This document shows positions 23,114-35,699 of a stretch of DNA of 64,000 bases, in pieces (position 1 is the first letter of the stretch; each line of letters opens with the position of its first letter). Made by a program: the position numbers and the translations under genes. Source of the DNA: Artocarpus heterophyllus (Eukaryota; Streptophyta; Magnoliopsida; Rosales; Moraceae); the NCBI GenBank assembly GCA_025403435.1, contig CM046340.1, positions 10,764,420-10,828,419 on the forward strand, in the 5' to 3' direction. The notes below the pieces were generated by a model. That model made no database searches. It had not been told where the DNA came from and was given only the letters and a program-made list of their open reading frames with translations.

Positions 23114-26100
23114 TGTCACAACCCGTCTTTCCGGGCTGTGATAAAACTCTTTCTTACTTACTTTAAGGCAAAAATTTAGAAATTTTTTTTTAAACGGAAA
23201 TAAATAATTTACTTACATTAACTTTGATAACTCCCAAAATACTTTCACATACTTGCATTTACATAATTAATACTTTTACTTTCATAACATCTTTCTTTTA
23301 AACATTTCATATCAAAATAACTTTAAACATACGTAGCGAAAAACATTACAGCAGCGGACTCCATACGCAATCTGCACACCATTCACCCCTTCGCCAGCTC
23401 ACCATTTGAACTTATTCTGACCTTCTCATCGGAATACCTACAACATGAGATATTTAATGAGCTAACGCCCAGTGAGTCCCATAAATCCCACATGGATATT
23501 CATATGAATGCATGAATCAATTATGCTTTCTTATAAACTTTCTTTATCCTCATCGTTTCTTATCTTTACTAGGGCTCAAGTGTTCGTACCATTGCGCAAT
23601 TTCATTTAGGTCTACGTAACACCGTGACCATAACATATCCTTTAAACTCCCCTTGAGTTAGGAGCCGGTACGACACTTTTCTTAACTTTTGGTGATTCGT
23701 TTACCAATTCACTTATTATGGTTATCATACCATGCATGAAGTGATGATCATATGTTATACATAACATAAATGCTCTTGTACGACATAGTACACACAGATA
23801 CATACTTTATATACACACTAGTACACATTATTATACACACTGGTATGTAGCATAATGTACTCACAGGTACTTGACATAAAATATACACACTGATACACAT
23901 TAATATACGCACAGGTATATATAGCATAATGTACTCACATGTACTTAACATAAAATATACACACTAGTATGCATTAATATACGCACAAGTATATATAGCA
24001 TAATGTACTCATAGGTGCTTAACATAAAATATACACACTGGTACATATCATCATATACACTCAGGTATATGTCATTATATACTCTCAGGTATATATATAT
24101 TCCATATACTCACAATTATTCATACATGACTATACCCCTAGGTATTCATATCATGGCAAACATACAAGTTTACACTTAATTATACGTACAAGTATACATA
24201 TATATATATTTCTTTCTAAACCTACATTTCATACTGTAGGTGGGAAGGGTACTTACTTGATGCGAATGTCGGACAACTTAACCTCGATTTCCCTTCTCCT
24301 AGACTCCTAGGATCCTGTTGGCCAATTACAAAGCCATTAGCTAAATTCCACTATGTTTCGATACGAAACATCCGTTAGTTAATAAATTGAGTTGCATTAC
24401 TATGTACAACTCTAAAAACCACTGTTTTTTCTTATTTCTATCTAAATTTACCCTATCGTTTCTAACGAAGGGCGGGAACCTTTCTCGTCGTTTTCTTATC
24501 CCATTGGAAACATTTTAAAGCGGTTCGGGTTATTTGGACAAAAATGACGATTTTGCCCTTCGTGGGTCCACTAACCTACCCGAGTTCGATTTCGTTATTC
24601 TTATGAAAATAACCACATAATAATTTCAAAATAACACCCTAGTGGGTCAAATCTCTTTATTTCTCAATTATGCACAATTTTCATAAAACTTTACGGTTTA
24701 GTCCCTGAACTGAAAATTTTGATGATTTTACCCCCGGGACTAAAATTTACTTCTTTGCATCAAAATTTCCTATTTTTCTGAAGGATCATTTTTACTTAAG
24801 GTACCATACCTTAAATCATTTTGAAAAATGACATTTTTGCCATTGAACACTTTTTTCACTTTTAACATATTCTTGAAAAATCAAAAACTCACAAACGATT
24901 GAGTTTTCAGACAAACCGTCCACATGACCTAACAGTTTCGTCGAGATCTACAACTTTTGTGTTTTAACTTTTCTCAAAATCTCACTGTACATGGGCGCTT
25001 TTGACTATTTTTTAAATCTGTTGAGAATGAACTTTTTCTTTCAATTTAGTCCCTATGGAATTTTTACAAAAATCCGTTTCAAACTTGCAATTCTACCCCT
25101 GTAGAAACCATTCCATGCCTTAATCAAAAGATTCTCATACTCAAACATCACTTTTGCAAAGTCTAACATCAAAATTGTAAAAATAAAACTTTTTGCAAAA
25201 ATTACCAATTTGCACTATAAACCAAAGTTTTACAACTTAAATTTGCCATTCATCACATATACATGAAATTCGATCAAATATGTGCTCAAGAACTCACATG
25301 GGTTTTAAGAAATAAAAATCAAAACAAAATTCAAAACTTTAAACTTTAAAACTTACCCAAATAACACTTTTTTGATTTCTAGCCTTCAAAGTTCCTTTGA
25401 ACTCCCTCCTAGGCTTCCTTTCCATGCAAAAATACCATGGATTAATTTTTGCCCTTTACCCATGAAAAATCCCTTGAAAACTCATTAAAAAGTTTAGGAT
25501 TTTACCTTAAAACTTGTGGGAAATCCTTGTACTTGCTTGTAAAACTTGTTTGGGGGTATTTTTGCAAAGTTTGGGGGCTGAGAAAATTTTTTTGGAAGCT
25601 TGGTTATGGCTGCCGGATCTTGGAGCAAAAGAAAGAAAATGAAATTTTGTGATAACTTTGCCTTAGATGCTTCCTTATCACATTTGATGACTCATGGTCA
25701 TCCATTAGACTACCCAAGGTGTCCTCATCTTATTGGGCCACATTGCATGGCATGTTGGCCCAATAGAATTCAAGCAAATGTCCACTTTATAGAATTAAAA
25801 ATTTATACTATGTAATTTTTTATCACACAGTATTTTTCCTATACTATCGTAGTCAAATCAATGTACTTTCTATCCTTAGACTGTATAAAAATATTTAACT
25901 TACTTTTCGTTTACTTTTGGAGGCCAATCATAACATTTTTCGTATCTGTGTTTTCATTTAGCAGTATTCTTATACTGATCTGGCCTCCTTTCTACCCCCG
26001 GTTAGGGTTAGGACAACCTCTATGTCCTATTTACATTCTAATCATCCATTCGTTTATATCACAATTTCACAATTAATTGTGACATAAAATTCACTTTATG

Positions 26101-26332
26101 GATATTATGCATAAATCTCTGAGTCATCAAACTCATAAAATTTGTATTTTACAATATCCACCATTGCATTACATTTGCCATAAAATTTGCAATCAATGCC
26201 GCTCATTGATATTTTATTGTAATTTTCACATAAATTACAATTTTTACAAAATTTTACATTTTTAAGAATAAATTCATTAATTAAACCTAATTAAATATTA
26301 GGTTCATTGATGACATTTCCTCGGTTATTACA
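23114..26332 (-). repeat. 3' LTR of the Tekay/Del-type element
   Basis: 3219 bp, + strand TGTCACAACCC to TTATTACA, i.e. TGTAATAACC to GGGTTGTGACA in the element's sense. Contains about three tandem copies of a 74 bp unit (starting 23851, 23925 and 23999) with cataatgtactcac and tatacacactg words. A 67-codon frame at 25449-25652 is open in both LTRs but antisense to the element and unlike any protein I know. Confidence 0.92.
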
Positions 26333-26346
26333 ATCTACCCCCCTAA
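26333..26346 (-). other. Polypurine tract of the retrotransposon
   Basis: The + strand atctaccccccctaaag region reads AGGGGGG-TAGAT on the minus strand, directly beside the 3' LTR start. It is where plus-strand DNA synthesis would be primed in this class. Confidence 0.8.
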
Positions 26347-26349
26347 AGA

Positions 26350-27882
26350 ATTTTTGTCCTCGAAAATCAAAATAATTAGGGGTAGGCTTTCCTCATTTCA
26401 TCCTCTCGTTCTTACGTTGCTTCTTCTACTTGTTGGTTGCACTATAAAACTTCGACCAGAGGTATCTTCTTGTTCCTTAATTCCTTCTCTTCTTGTGCCA
26501 GAATCTGAACTGGTTTTTCTCTATAAGACAGATTCTCCTGTATGTCAATTTCTTTCGGCTGAAGAACATGTGAAGGGTCTGGCACATACTTCTTTAGCAT
26601 GGACACATGGAATACATTGTGTACCAATGCTGGATTAGAGGGTAAGGCTAACTCATAAACTACATTATCTATCCATTTCAAGATCTCAAATGGTCCAATA
26701 TACCTTGGACTGAGCTTTCCTTTCTTCCCAAATCTTACAATTTCCTTTCATGGGCATTATCTTCAAAAAGACCAAGTCTCCTACTTGAAATTTCAAAGGT
26801 CTCCGTCGTCGATTAGCATAACTCTTTTGCCGACTAAAAGTAATTTTCATTCGTTGACAAATTAACTTTACATCTTTCGTTGTTCTATGAACAAAATCTA
26901 TGGTCGACAACGCCTTTTCTTGGGTTTCGTACCAATGTAAAGGTGGTTTACATCTCCTTCCATATAGAGCTTCATATGAAGCCATACCAATGGAGCTTCG
27001 ATAACTATTGTTGTATATAAATTCAATCAGAGGAAGCTTTTTATCCCATCCTCCCTTGAAATCTAACATACATGCTCTTAATATATCCTCTAAAGTCTAG
27101 ATGGTCCTTTCTAATTAACCGCCCGTTTATGGGTGGAAGGCTGTGCTGAACGTCAGCTTTGTTCCCATTGCTTGATAAACACTTCTTCAAAACTTGGAAG
27201 TGAATCTACCATTACAATAAAAAATAATAGACTTCAAAACTTAGTAGTATCTAACTTTTGGGTTACGTATAGTTCAGCTAGTCGTTCTATAGAACTGCTG
27301 AGTTTAATGGGTAGAATATAAGTTGATTTAGTTAATCTATCAACAATTACCCATATAGCATCATGTCCACCCGTAGTTCTGGGTAGCCCAGTTATCAGGT
27401 CCATAGTTATCTGATCCTATTTCCACTCTGGGATATCATTTTTTTTGTAATTCGCCTACTGGCTGTTGATGCTCAGCTTTCACCTTCTGGCATGTAAGGC
27501 ATTTGCTGACGAATCTCGCGACGTCATTCTTCATTCCATTCCACCAATAGTGTTCTTTCAAATCTTGGTACATTTTAGTAGCTCCTAGATGAGCCACATA
27601 TGGTGCTTCATGAGTTTCTTCTAACACTTGCTTCTTTAATTCTTTATCATTGGGGATGTAGATTCTGCCCTTATAAGGGAGAATGCTATCTTCTAAGATG
27701 CTAAATTTGATTTCTTTGTTTTCATGAACTTCATCCCTAACTTTAAGTAGCGACGGATCTGCTTCTTGTCGCTCTTTTAAGTTCTCTAAGATCGTTAATT
27801 GAAAGGACAAATTAGCTAATTTTCTAGTGACTAGCTCTATTCCTGCTTCCATCAAATCCTTTTGGAGAGGTTTTGGTATCAT
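26350..27882 (-). pseudogene. Integrase with chromodomain-like C-terminus (decayed)
   Basis: The N-terminal HHCC zinc-binding part is readable (ETHEAPYVAHLG, then KCLTCQKVKAEHQQ, around 27470-27600). The catalytic core follows with the first acidic residue preserved in ITMDLITGLPRT, a Trp-to-stop change just before it, and a frame break before the second aspartate. 26686-27069 covers LPLIEFIYNNSY and the SRQKSYANRRR and VGDLVFLK segments, with another frameshift after PMKG. The C-terminal end (26350-26450) keeps VEEAT and EREDEMR with stops where tryptophan or histidine codons are expected. No functional integrase can be made. Confidence 0.88.
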
Positions 27883-28230
27883 CTATACCGTTATTAGCAA
27901 GGACGTTGTTCTATGAATAAGGGCATTGGCTACTTGATTAGCCTTTCCCGGGTGATATAAAATCTCACAGTCGTAGTGTTTGACCAACTCAAGCCACTTT
28001 CGCTGTCTCATGTTGAGCTTTTTATGCGTGAAGATATACTTCAGACTTTGATGGCCTGTGTAAATCTCACATCTTGCTCCATACAAGTAGTGACACTATA
28101 TCTTCAACACAAATACAACCACCACTAGCTCTAAGTCATACATCGGATAATTCTTTTCATAATCCTTTAACTGTTGGGATGCGTAAGCAATCACTTTTCT
28201 ATTTTGCATCAATACGGCTCCCAATCTTAT
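27883..28230 (-). pseudogene. RNase H domain (decayed)
   Basis: Readable part: [46 protein letters not shown]. In the family the first block is usually TDH and the last ADAL; here both aspartates are replaced (Gly and Asn). Upstream the frame is interrupted. Confidence 0.82.
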
Positions 28231-28329
28231 TTTTGATGCATCACTATAGATCACGAACGTTCCATGGTTCGTATCTGGTATTGTCAGTACTAGTGTACTT
28301 GTAAGTCGCCCTTTTTAATCCTTGGAAAC

Positions 28330-29090
28330 TTTCTTCGTATTTCTTAGTTTATTCATACTTCGCTGCTTTTCATGTTCCTTTAGCGTTCTTGAGTATATGA
28401 AAATATCATCGATGAAGATAATAATGAACTTATCAAGGTATTCTTCGATTCATGAGATCCATGAAAGCTGCTAGGGCATTGGTCAGTCTAAAAGGCACGA
28501 CGCAGAACTTATAATGCCCATAACGTGTTCAGAATGCTGTTCTCGGTATATCTTCTTCTTTAATTCGAAGTTAATGATATCTTGAGCGTAGATCAATATT
28601 TGAGAATACTAACGCTCCTTTCAATTGATTAAACAAATCATTGATCCTTGGAAGTGGATACTTGTTCTTAATCGTGACATTGTTTAGTTTCGGATAATCA
28701 ATACACATTCGTAACATTCCATCCTTCTTCTGAACAAATAGAATAGGTGCTGCCCATGGGGAATGACTCGGCCGAATAAATCCTTTATCCAGCAACTCTT
28801 GTAGTTGCACCTACAGCTCTTTGAGCTCTCCTGGAGCCATACGATATGGTGCCTTAAAAATCATGGCTGTTTTGGGCGTCAATTTGATTTCAAATGAAAT
28901 TTTTTGTTCCGGCGGCAAGCTTGGCAACTCGTCCGGAAACACATCAATAAATTCCTTTACTATGGGACCTTCTCTGGTCCTAACTGAGCTTCTTTATCTT
29001 TCCTTATTATATTCACCAGATAACCGGTACATCCATTTTCCAACATCTTCCTTGCCTTTAATGCTGAAGTCAACACCTTGGAAGCTTTGG
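28330..29090 (-). pseudogene. Reverse transcriptase domain (decayed)
   Basis: 28571-28810 reads [65 protein letters not shown]: the fingers/palm entry of a Ty3/gypsy RT, with Arg where Gly is usual in DLRSGYH. The catalytic box survives as FIDDIFIYSR (around 28390-28420) but in a different frame, so a frameshift separates the two halves. Confidence 0.88.
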
Positions 29091-29499
29091 GGAAACTTTC
29101 CCTAAATACACAAACTTCTCACTTCCGAAAGGTCGAAATGTAACCTTGCGGTGTCGACGACTAATCTTAGTTGTGTATTTCACTAGGAAATCCGTTCCTA
29201 GGATGATATCATAATCTTGTATATCGATTATTCTCAAATCAATATACAATTCCCTTCCACATATGACTATCAGTACATGACGTAACCAATAATCAGCATT
29301 TAATACCTCCCCAGAGAGTAGTGCAATTCTAAAGGTCTGCTCTATCCTATCTCTTTTACTTCCTATTCGTTTCGTAAACTTAAGCGATACAAACGAATAT
29401 GTTGCTCCATAATTAAATAAAATATATACATCAGTGTGGGCAATAGAAAACTAACATGTCACCACCGATGAGGTTTCTGCATCTTGTTCCTTCTTCATG
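29091..29499 (-). pseudogene. Retroviral-type aspartic protease domain (decayed)
   Basis: Follows the Gag zinc knuckle. The active-site segment reads LFNYGATYSFVS. The family carries Asp at the third position, here Asn (codon at 29412-29414), so the catalytic residue is lost. Downstream DYDIILGTDFLVKY (around 29180-29220) matches the protease-RT linker of gypsy elements. Confidence 0.82.
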
Positions 29500-30734
29500 T
29501 AGGCATAAATTCACCCACTTGGTTCCGGAGCTTCTAGTCGCCCTTGACTGACACTAAGGCCTTCAATTTGTGCCTGAACTTGAACCGTACGCAATTGATT
29601 TCCTTGAGACCTCTGCTGAGCTTGACTGTTCTGACTTTGGGAATTAGAAAAACAATTCCTGGCATAATGCCCTTTTTTCCCACAGATATAGTACTTGTTC
29701 GTGCCAGCCTTGCATTCCCCTGCATGTCTTTTCCCGCATTGACTGCAAAGGGGTTTGTTGTTTCCTACATCTTTAATCCTCTTATCGGGTTGAACTTTTG
29801 GTTTCTTTGCATTATTCACGTTCTATTTCCTCTTGCCGTTAGCAATGCAGTTGTGTCCTGCTTGAACGTTCTAGGATAGCCCTTGACTTGGAACACTTCC
29901 TTGTTCTTTTACTTGTACAACTTAACTTTCCTTGGCTAAAGCTTTCTCCTCCTTCTATGCTTTGAAAATCCTTGCTCTTTCCTCCTTATCACGGGCAATT
30001 CTAAACTCAACTTTGGTCGCCCGTTTGATGCAATCGTCTACATCCTTTGGAGCTTGCCCTCCAATATCGACCACAAGGGCAATGTCGGTTTTGAACATTC
30101 TCATTAACTGTCTTATTCATTCCCGATTAGTGGGTACTAACTCGAGACAAAGCCGTGCTAGTTGATTAAACCTCTTTACAGCGTCAGCTACAGACATATT
30201 ACCTTGCTTAAAATTATTAAATTCTTCTTGTTGGGCTGCCATGGTTTCTACATTAAAATAGGCCCTGCAAAATTCTTCAACGAAATCTGGCCTTGTCATT
30301 TTGTCTATATTTCTTTTACTCTCTATCGACTTCCACCATCTCCTAGCATCTTTAGTGAGAGAAAACAAAGCGCATATGACTTTTTCATAGTCGCTAAGTC
30401 CCATAAATTTCAAAACCCTTTCTATGCCTGTAAGCCAATCGTCGGCCTTTAAGGGGTCTATAGATCTATCAAATTCCAGGGCCTTCATTCTCCAGAATCT
30501 TTCATAAAATTCGGTAGTGGATGCTACCAGAACAGCTAGGACTACTAGTTCCACTTACTGTGGCGGCGGTACTGGGGGTGGCGTATCTATACATACTGAT
30601 GATACAGAATTCTGGTTAGCTAACTGTTTCCTTAAACCTTGCATTTCCTGCTCTTGAGCTTAGAGCTTCTATTGCAATTCCATGATCATAGCCATTAAAT
30701 CCGGATTCCTTGGTCCTCCGGGTATATCCGCCAT
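29500..30734 (-). pseudogene. Gag (decayed)
   Basis: The likely initiator ATG is at 30732-30734 (minus strand), followed by MADIPGGPRNPDL. Three in-frame stops lie between it and the long open stretch 30117-30554, which shows the retrotransposon Gag core (LKADDWLTGIERVLKFMGLS, YEKVICALFSLTKDARRWWK). A further break precedes 29511-29819 with the nucleic-acid-binding part: a CSQCGKRHAGEC block and a CCHC knuckle in which the first cysteine is Tyr (YYICGKKGHYARNC). Confidence 0.88.
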
Positions 30735-31434
30735 TGTTATCAATTGTTATATACTTATCGTATATTTTCGTTACTATGTTAGTACATACTATTAACTTAA
30801 TAGTATCCAATCAATAACTGCATGTATTCAAACAACATAAATACATGCAACATACACAATTACATGAACTCAATATCTTACTACATACATTTCATTTCAT
30901 TAGCATTCATACATTTCATTTTCTTTCCTTTCGTACGTTTCATTTCATAATCATTCATACATTTCATTTCATTTCATTTCATTCACTTTCATGCCTTTCA
31001 TTTCATGAACCTCTTTCATTTCTTTTTTACATTCTTCATAACATTACATGCATAACTAACATACATACATACATACTTTCATTTCATACATAACTATTCA
31101 TATCATCTCCAGGAGCAATTATCACTTCCGGCTACATATACCTTCTTGCCGAGAAGGACACCACTAGCCGAACATACATGCATATACAAAGGCATGAAAG
31201 CCCAAAACTATACTAATATCTCATCTATGTATGTCATAATACACAAAGATTTTCTTATGAATTTTTTTTTTGTCGGACTGGACTTTAGACATGTCACTAT
31301 GTTTGAAACCCTCCTTAGGATTCCTCTTCTTCCTCCATATCCGAATCAGTCAACTTATCATCACTTGCGATTATAGGCTCTAGAGGCACAGGCTCTTCAT
31401 CAATGTTATCATTATCATCATCATCATCATCATT

Positions 31435-31466
<32 letters not shown>

Positions 31467-32240
31467 GATCCATACCTACTGGAGGATCTTTTAATGGCGC
31501 GGCTATATTCTGGTCTGCATGTAATGCTGCCATAAGAGAATCATGGATACTAAGGTAATTTCCCGGTTACTGCATTTGCTGCTGGACCACATTGGGAAGA
31601 TTTCTCCAAACCAGATTGTAAATGCACCGTAAGGGTAATTATGGCGGAATCAGTGGTACCATGGTACGACGAAATTTAAGAATGTAATGATCCACCGATT
31701 CGCCTACGTATCTTCCTTATACCGATTCTACTCGTAGGTACAATCGATATCTCCCATATGCCCATAACATCGGAATCACCTAGACTGGAATAACGTTTGC
31801 TGGTGGTATGAGTGCAACTCAGCTAGAATTTGTCCTCTAAAACCTTACCAATCCCATAGTTGCTTGTCAGGTTCAATCCTTAACCATCATACTAAGGCTT
31901 CCCTCATCAACAATCCTAAGGCCAATAAAACCTAGAGATGCGGTGGCATATGAAAAGCATTAAAAATCACTTCAACTAAGCCATTCGGTCTGCACCATAG
32001 GCTGCCGACTCCCATAATACCGCGGTGGCATCTCATCTTGAAAAGCAACGCTGGCTCTTCGATCAGTTTCCATATCACGATCATGATACAGCTCCACCAT
32101 ATATTATATTTATTGTCGTAATTAACATAACAGTGTCATATAAAGTAGTACTGAACATTCTTATACTTTAAATCAACCTATCTTACTTGAGCTATGGCAA
32201 TGGAGTAGATGACGATGTGCAATAGGATGACAAGATTTTC
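30735..32240 (-). other. Long pre-gag region with gag-like remnant and simple repeats
   Basis: 1.5 kb between PBS and gag. 31972-32100 (minus) is a 42-codon open stretch starting MVELYHDRDMETDRRA. After its stop, 31805-31925 reads LALGLLMREALV, stop, WLRIEPDKQLWDW, stop, GFRGQILAELHSY, a pattern like a Retrotrans_gag core. 31400-31470 is an (ATC)n tract that makes an artificial Asp-rich frame. 30890-31090 is a run of cattt/cata words. Function unknown. Confidence 0.45.
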
Positions 32241-32252
32241 GCTCTGATACCA
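32241..32252 (-). other. Primer binding site for initiator tRNA-Met
   Basis: The minus strand reads TGGTATCAGAGC, two bases after the end of the 5' LTR. This 12-mer is the standard plant iMet PBS used to start minus-strand DNA synthesis. Confidence 0.93.
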
Positions 32253-32254
32253 AC

Positions 32255-35200
32255 TGTCACAACCCGCCTTTCTAGGTTATGATAAAATTCTTTCTTACTT
32301 ACTATAGGGCAAAAATTTAGGAAATTTTTTTTAAACGGAAATAAATAATTTACTTACAGTAACTTTGATAACTCCCAAAATACTTTCACATACATGTATT
32401 TACATAATTAATACTTTTACTTTCATAACATCTTTCTTTTAAACATTTCATATCAAAATAACTTTAAACATACGTAGCGGAAAATATTACAGCAGTGGAC
32501 TTCATACCCAATCTGCACACCATTCACCCCTCCGCCAGCTCACCATTTGAACTTATTCTGACCTTCTCGTCGGAATACCTACAACATGAAATACTTAATG
32601 ACCTAACACCCAATAAGTCCCATAAATCCCACATGGATATTCATATGAATGCATGAATCAAATATGCTTTCTTATAAACTTTCTTTATCCTCATCGTTTC
32701 TTATCTTTACTAGGGCCCAAGTGTTCGTACCATTGCGCAATTTCATTTAGGTCTACGTAACACCGTGACCATAACATATCCTTTAAACTCCCCTTGAGTT
32801 AGGAGCCGGTACGACACTTTTCTTAACTTTTGGTGATTCATTTACCAATTCACTTATTATGGTTATCATACCATGTATGAAGTGATGATCATATGTTATA
32901 CATAACATAAATGCTCTTGTACGACATAATACACATAGATACATACTTTATATACACACTGGTACACATTATTATACACACTGGTATGTAGCATAATGTA
33001 CTCACAAGTACTTGACATAAAATATACACACTGATACACATTAATATACGCACAGGTATATATAGCATAATGTACTCATAGGTACTTAACATAAAATATA
33101 CACACTGGTATACATTAATATACGCACAGGTATATATAGCATAATGTACTCACAGGTACTTAACATAAAATATACACACTGGTACAGATCATCATATACA
33201 CTCAGGTATATGTCATTATATACTCTTAGGTATATATATATTCCATATACTCACAATTATTCATACATGACTATACCCCTAGGTATTCATATCATGGCAA
33301 ACATACAAGTTTACACTTAATTATACGTACAAGTATACATATACATACATTTCTTTCTAAACCTACATTTCATACTGTAGGTGGGAAGGGTACTTACTTG
33401 ATGCGAATGTCGGGCAACTTAACCTCGATTTTCCTTATCCTAGACTCCTAGGATCCTGTTGGCCAATTACAAAGCCATTAGCTAAATTCCACTATGTTTC
33501 GATACGAAACATCTGTTAGTTAATAAATTGAGTTGCATTACTATGTACAACTTTAAAAACCACTGTTTTTTCTTATTTCTATCTAACTTTACCCTATCGT
33601 TTCTAACGAAGGGCGGGAACCTTTCTAGTCCTTTTCTTATCCCATTGGAAACATTTCAAAGCGGTTCGGGTTATTTGGACAAAAATGACGATTTTGTCCT
33701 TCGTAGGTCCACTAACCTATCCGAGCTCGATTTCGTTATTCTTATGAAAATAACCACATAACAATTTCAAAATAACACCCTAGTGGGTCAAATCTCTTTG
33801 TTTCTCAATTATGCCCTATTTTCATAAAACTTTGCGGTTTAGTCCCTGAACTGAAAATTTTGACGATTTTATCCCCGGGACTAAAATTTATTTCTTTGCA
33901 TCAAAATTTCCTATTTTTCTGAGGGATCATTTTTACTTAAGGTACCATACCTTAAATCATTTTGAAAAATGACGTTTTTGCCATTGAACACTTTTTTCAC
34001 TTTTAACATATTCTTGAAAAATCAAAAAATCACAAACGATTGAGTTTTTAGACAAACCGTCCGCATGACCTAACATTTTCGTCGAGATCTACAACTTTTG
34101 TGTTTTAACTCTTCCCAAAATCTCACTGTACAGGGGCGCTTTTGACTATTTTTTAAATCTGCCGAGAAGGAACTTTTTCTTTCAATTTAGTCCCTATGGA
34201 ATTTTTACAAAAATCCATTTTAAACTTGCAATTCTACCCCTACAGAAACCATTCCATGCCTTAATCAAAAGATTCTCATACTCAAACATCACTTTTGCAA
34301 AGTTTAACATCAAAACTGCAAAAATAAAACTTTTTGCAAAAATTACTATTTTGCACTATAAACCAAAGTTTCACAACTTAAACTTGTCATTCATCACATA
34401 TACATGAAATTCGATCAAATATGTGCTCAAGAACTCACATGGGTTTTAAGAAATAAAAATCAAAACAAAATTCAAAACTTTGAACTTTAAAACTTACCCA
34501 AATAGTACTTTTTTGATTTCTAGCCTTCAAAGTTCCTTTGAACTCCCTCCTAGGCTTCCTTTCCATGCAAAAATACCATGGATTAATTTTTGCCCTTTAC
34601 CCATGAAAAATCCCTTGAAAACTCATTAAAAAGTTTAGGATTTTACCTTAAAACTTGTGGGAAATCCTTGTACTTGCTTGTAAAACTTGTTTGGGGGTAT
34701 TTTTGCAAAGTTTGGGGGCTGAGAAAATTTTTTTGGAAGCTTGGTTATGGCTGCCGGATCTTGGAGCAAAAGAAAGAAAATGAAATTTTGTGATAACTTT
34801 GCCTTAAATGCTTCCTTATCACATTTGATGACTCATGGTCATCCATTAGACTACCCTAGGTGTCCTCATCTTATTGGGCCACATTGCATGGCTTGTTGGC
34901 CCAATAGAATTCAAGCAAATGTCCACTTTATGGAGTTAAAAATTTATACTATGTAATTTTTCACCACATAGTATTTTTCCTATACTGTCGTAGTCAAATC
35001 AGTGTACTTTCTATCCTTAGACTGTATAAAAATATTTAACTTACTTTTCGTTTACTTTTGGAGGCCAATCATAACATTTTTCGTATCTGTGTTTTCATTT
35101 AGCAGTATTCTTATACTGATCTGGCCTCCTTTCTACCCCGGTTAGGGTTAGGACAACCTCTATGTCCTATTTACATTCTAATCATCCATTCGTTTATATC

Positions 35201-35470
35201 ACAATTTCACAATTAATTGTGACACAAAATTCACTTTATGGATATTATGCATAAATCTCTGAGTCATCAAACTCATAAAATTTGTATTTTACAATATCCA
35301 CCATTGCATTACATATGCCATAAAATTTGCAATCAATGCCGCTCATTGATATTTTATTGTAATTTTCACATAAATTACAATTTTTGTAAAATTTTACATT
35401 TTTAAGAATAAATTTATTAATTAAACCTAATTAAATCTTAGGTTCATTGATGACATTTCCTCGGTTATTA
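32255..35470 (-). repeat. 5' LTR of the Tekay/Del-type element
   Basis: 3216 bp, colinear with 23114-26330. The terminal CA on the + strand (TG in the element's sense) is missing: TTATTA is followed directly by the TGATC target duplication. The 74 bp tandem unit is also present three times (32992, 33066, 33140). The first 90 bp differ more from the partner LTR than the rest does. Confidence 0.92.
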
Positions 35471-35699
35471 TGATCTACAATCAAACATCGTTGCCCAACG
35501 TTGCTGCTATCTCTGTTGTTGCCGGAGGCCCAGAGCAAGTGCCATCGTCGCCTAACATCTCATAGGTTATTTCTTTTTTTTTTTCCTTTTTGTTTTAATG
35601 ATGAAATAAAGATGTGGATCTAAAATAATTTTGATAAGTTTCAAAAAAAATTGTATGGATATTTTTTTAGTGTTTTTGTGAGCTTGTTCTTATTAGATT

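Larger units (their letters stand above)
23109..35475 (-). mobile_element. Ty3/gypsy LTR retrotransposon, Tekay/Del-type chromovirus (decayed)
   Basis: Element 23114-35470 on the minus strand, flanked by the 5 bp duplication TGATC (23109-23113 and 35471-35475). Order in the element's sense: 5' LTR (32255-35470), PBS, pre-gag region, gag, protease, RT, RNase H, integrase, chromodomain-like tail, PPT, 3' LTR (23114-26332). That domain order is Ty3/gypsy; the integrase C-terminus (HNVFHVSMLKKYVPDPSHVL), the chromodomain-like end and the 3.2 kb LTRs point to Tekay/Del. The LTR pair is largely identical by eye, with scattered substitutions and short indels. Stops and frameshifts in every domain make autonomous activity very unlikely. 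Confidence 0.93.

Noticed and set aside
23748..23951. Tyr/Ile/Val-rich frames at 23748 and 32889 (minus)
   Set aside because: Produced by the 74 bp tacacac/tatatag tandem repeats in the LTRs.
25449..25652. 67-codon frame present unchanged at 25449 and 34590
   Set aside because: It lies in both LTRs, antisense to the element; identity reflects LTR duplication, not protein conservation.
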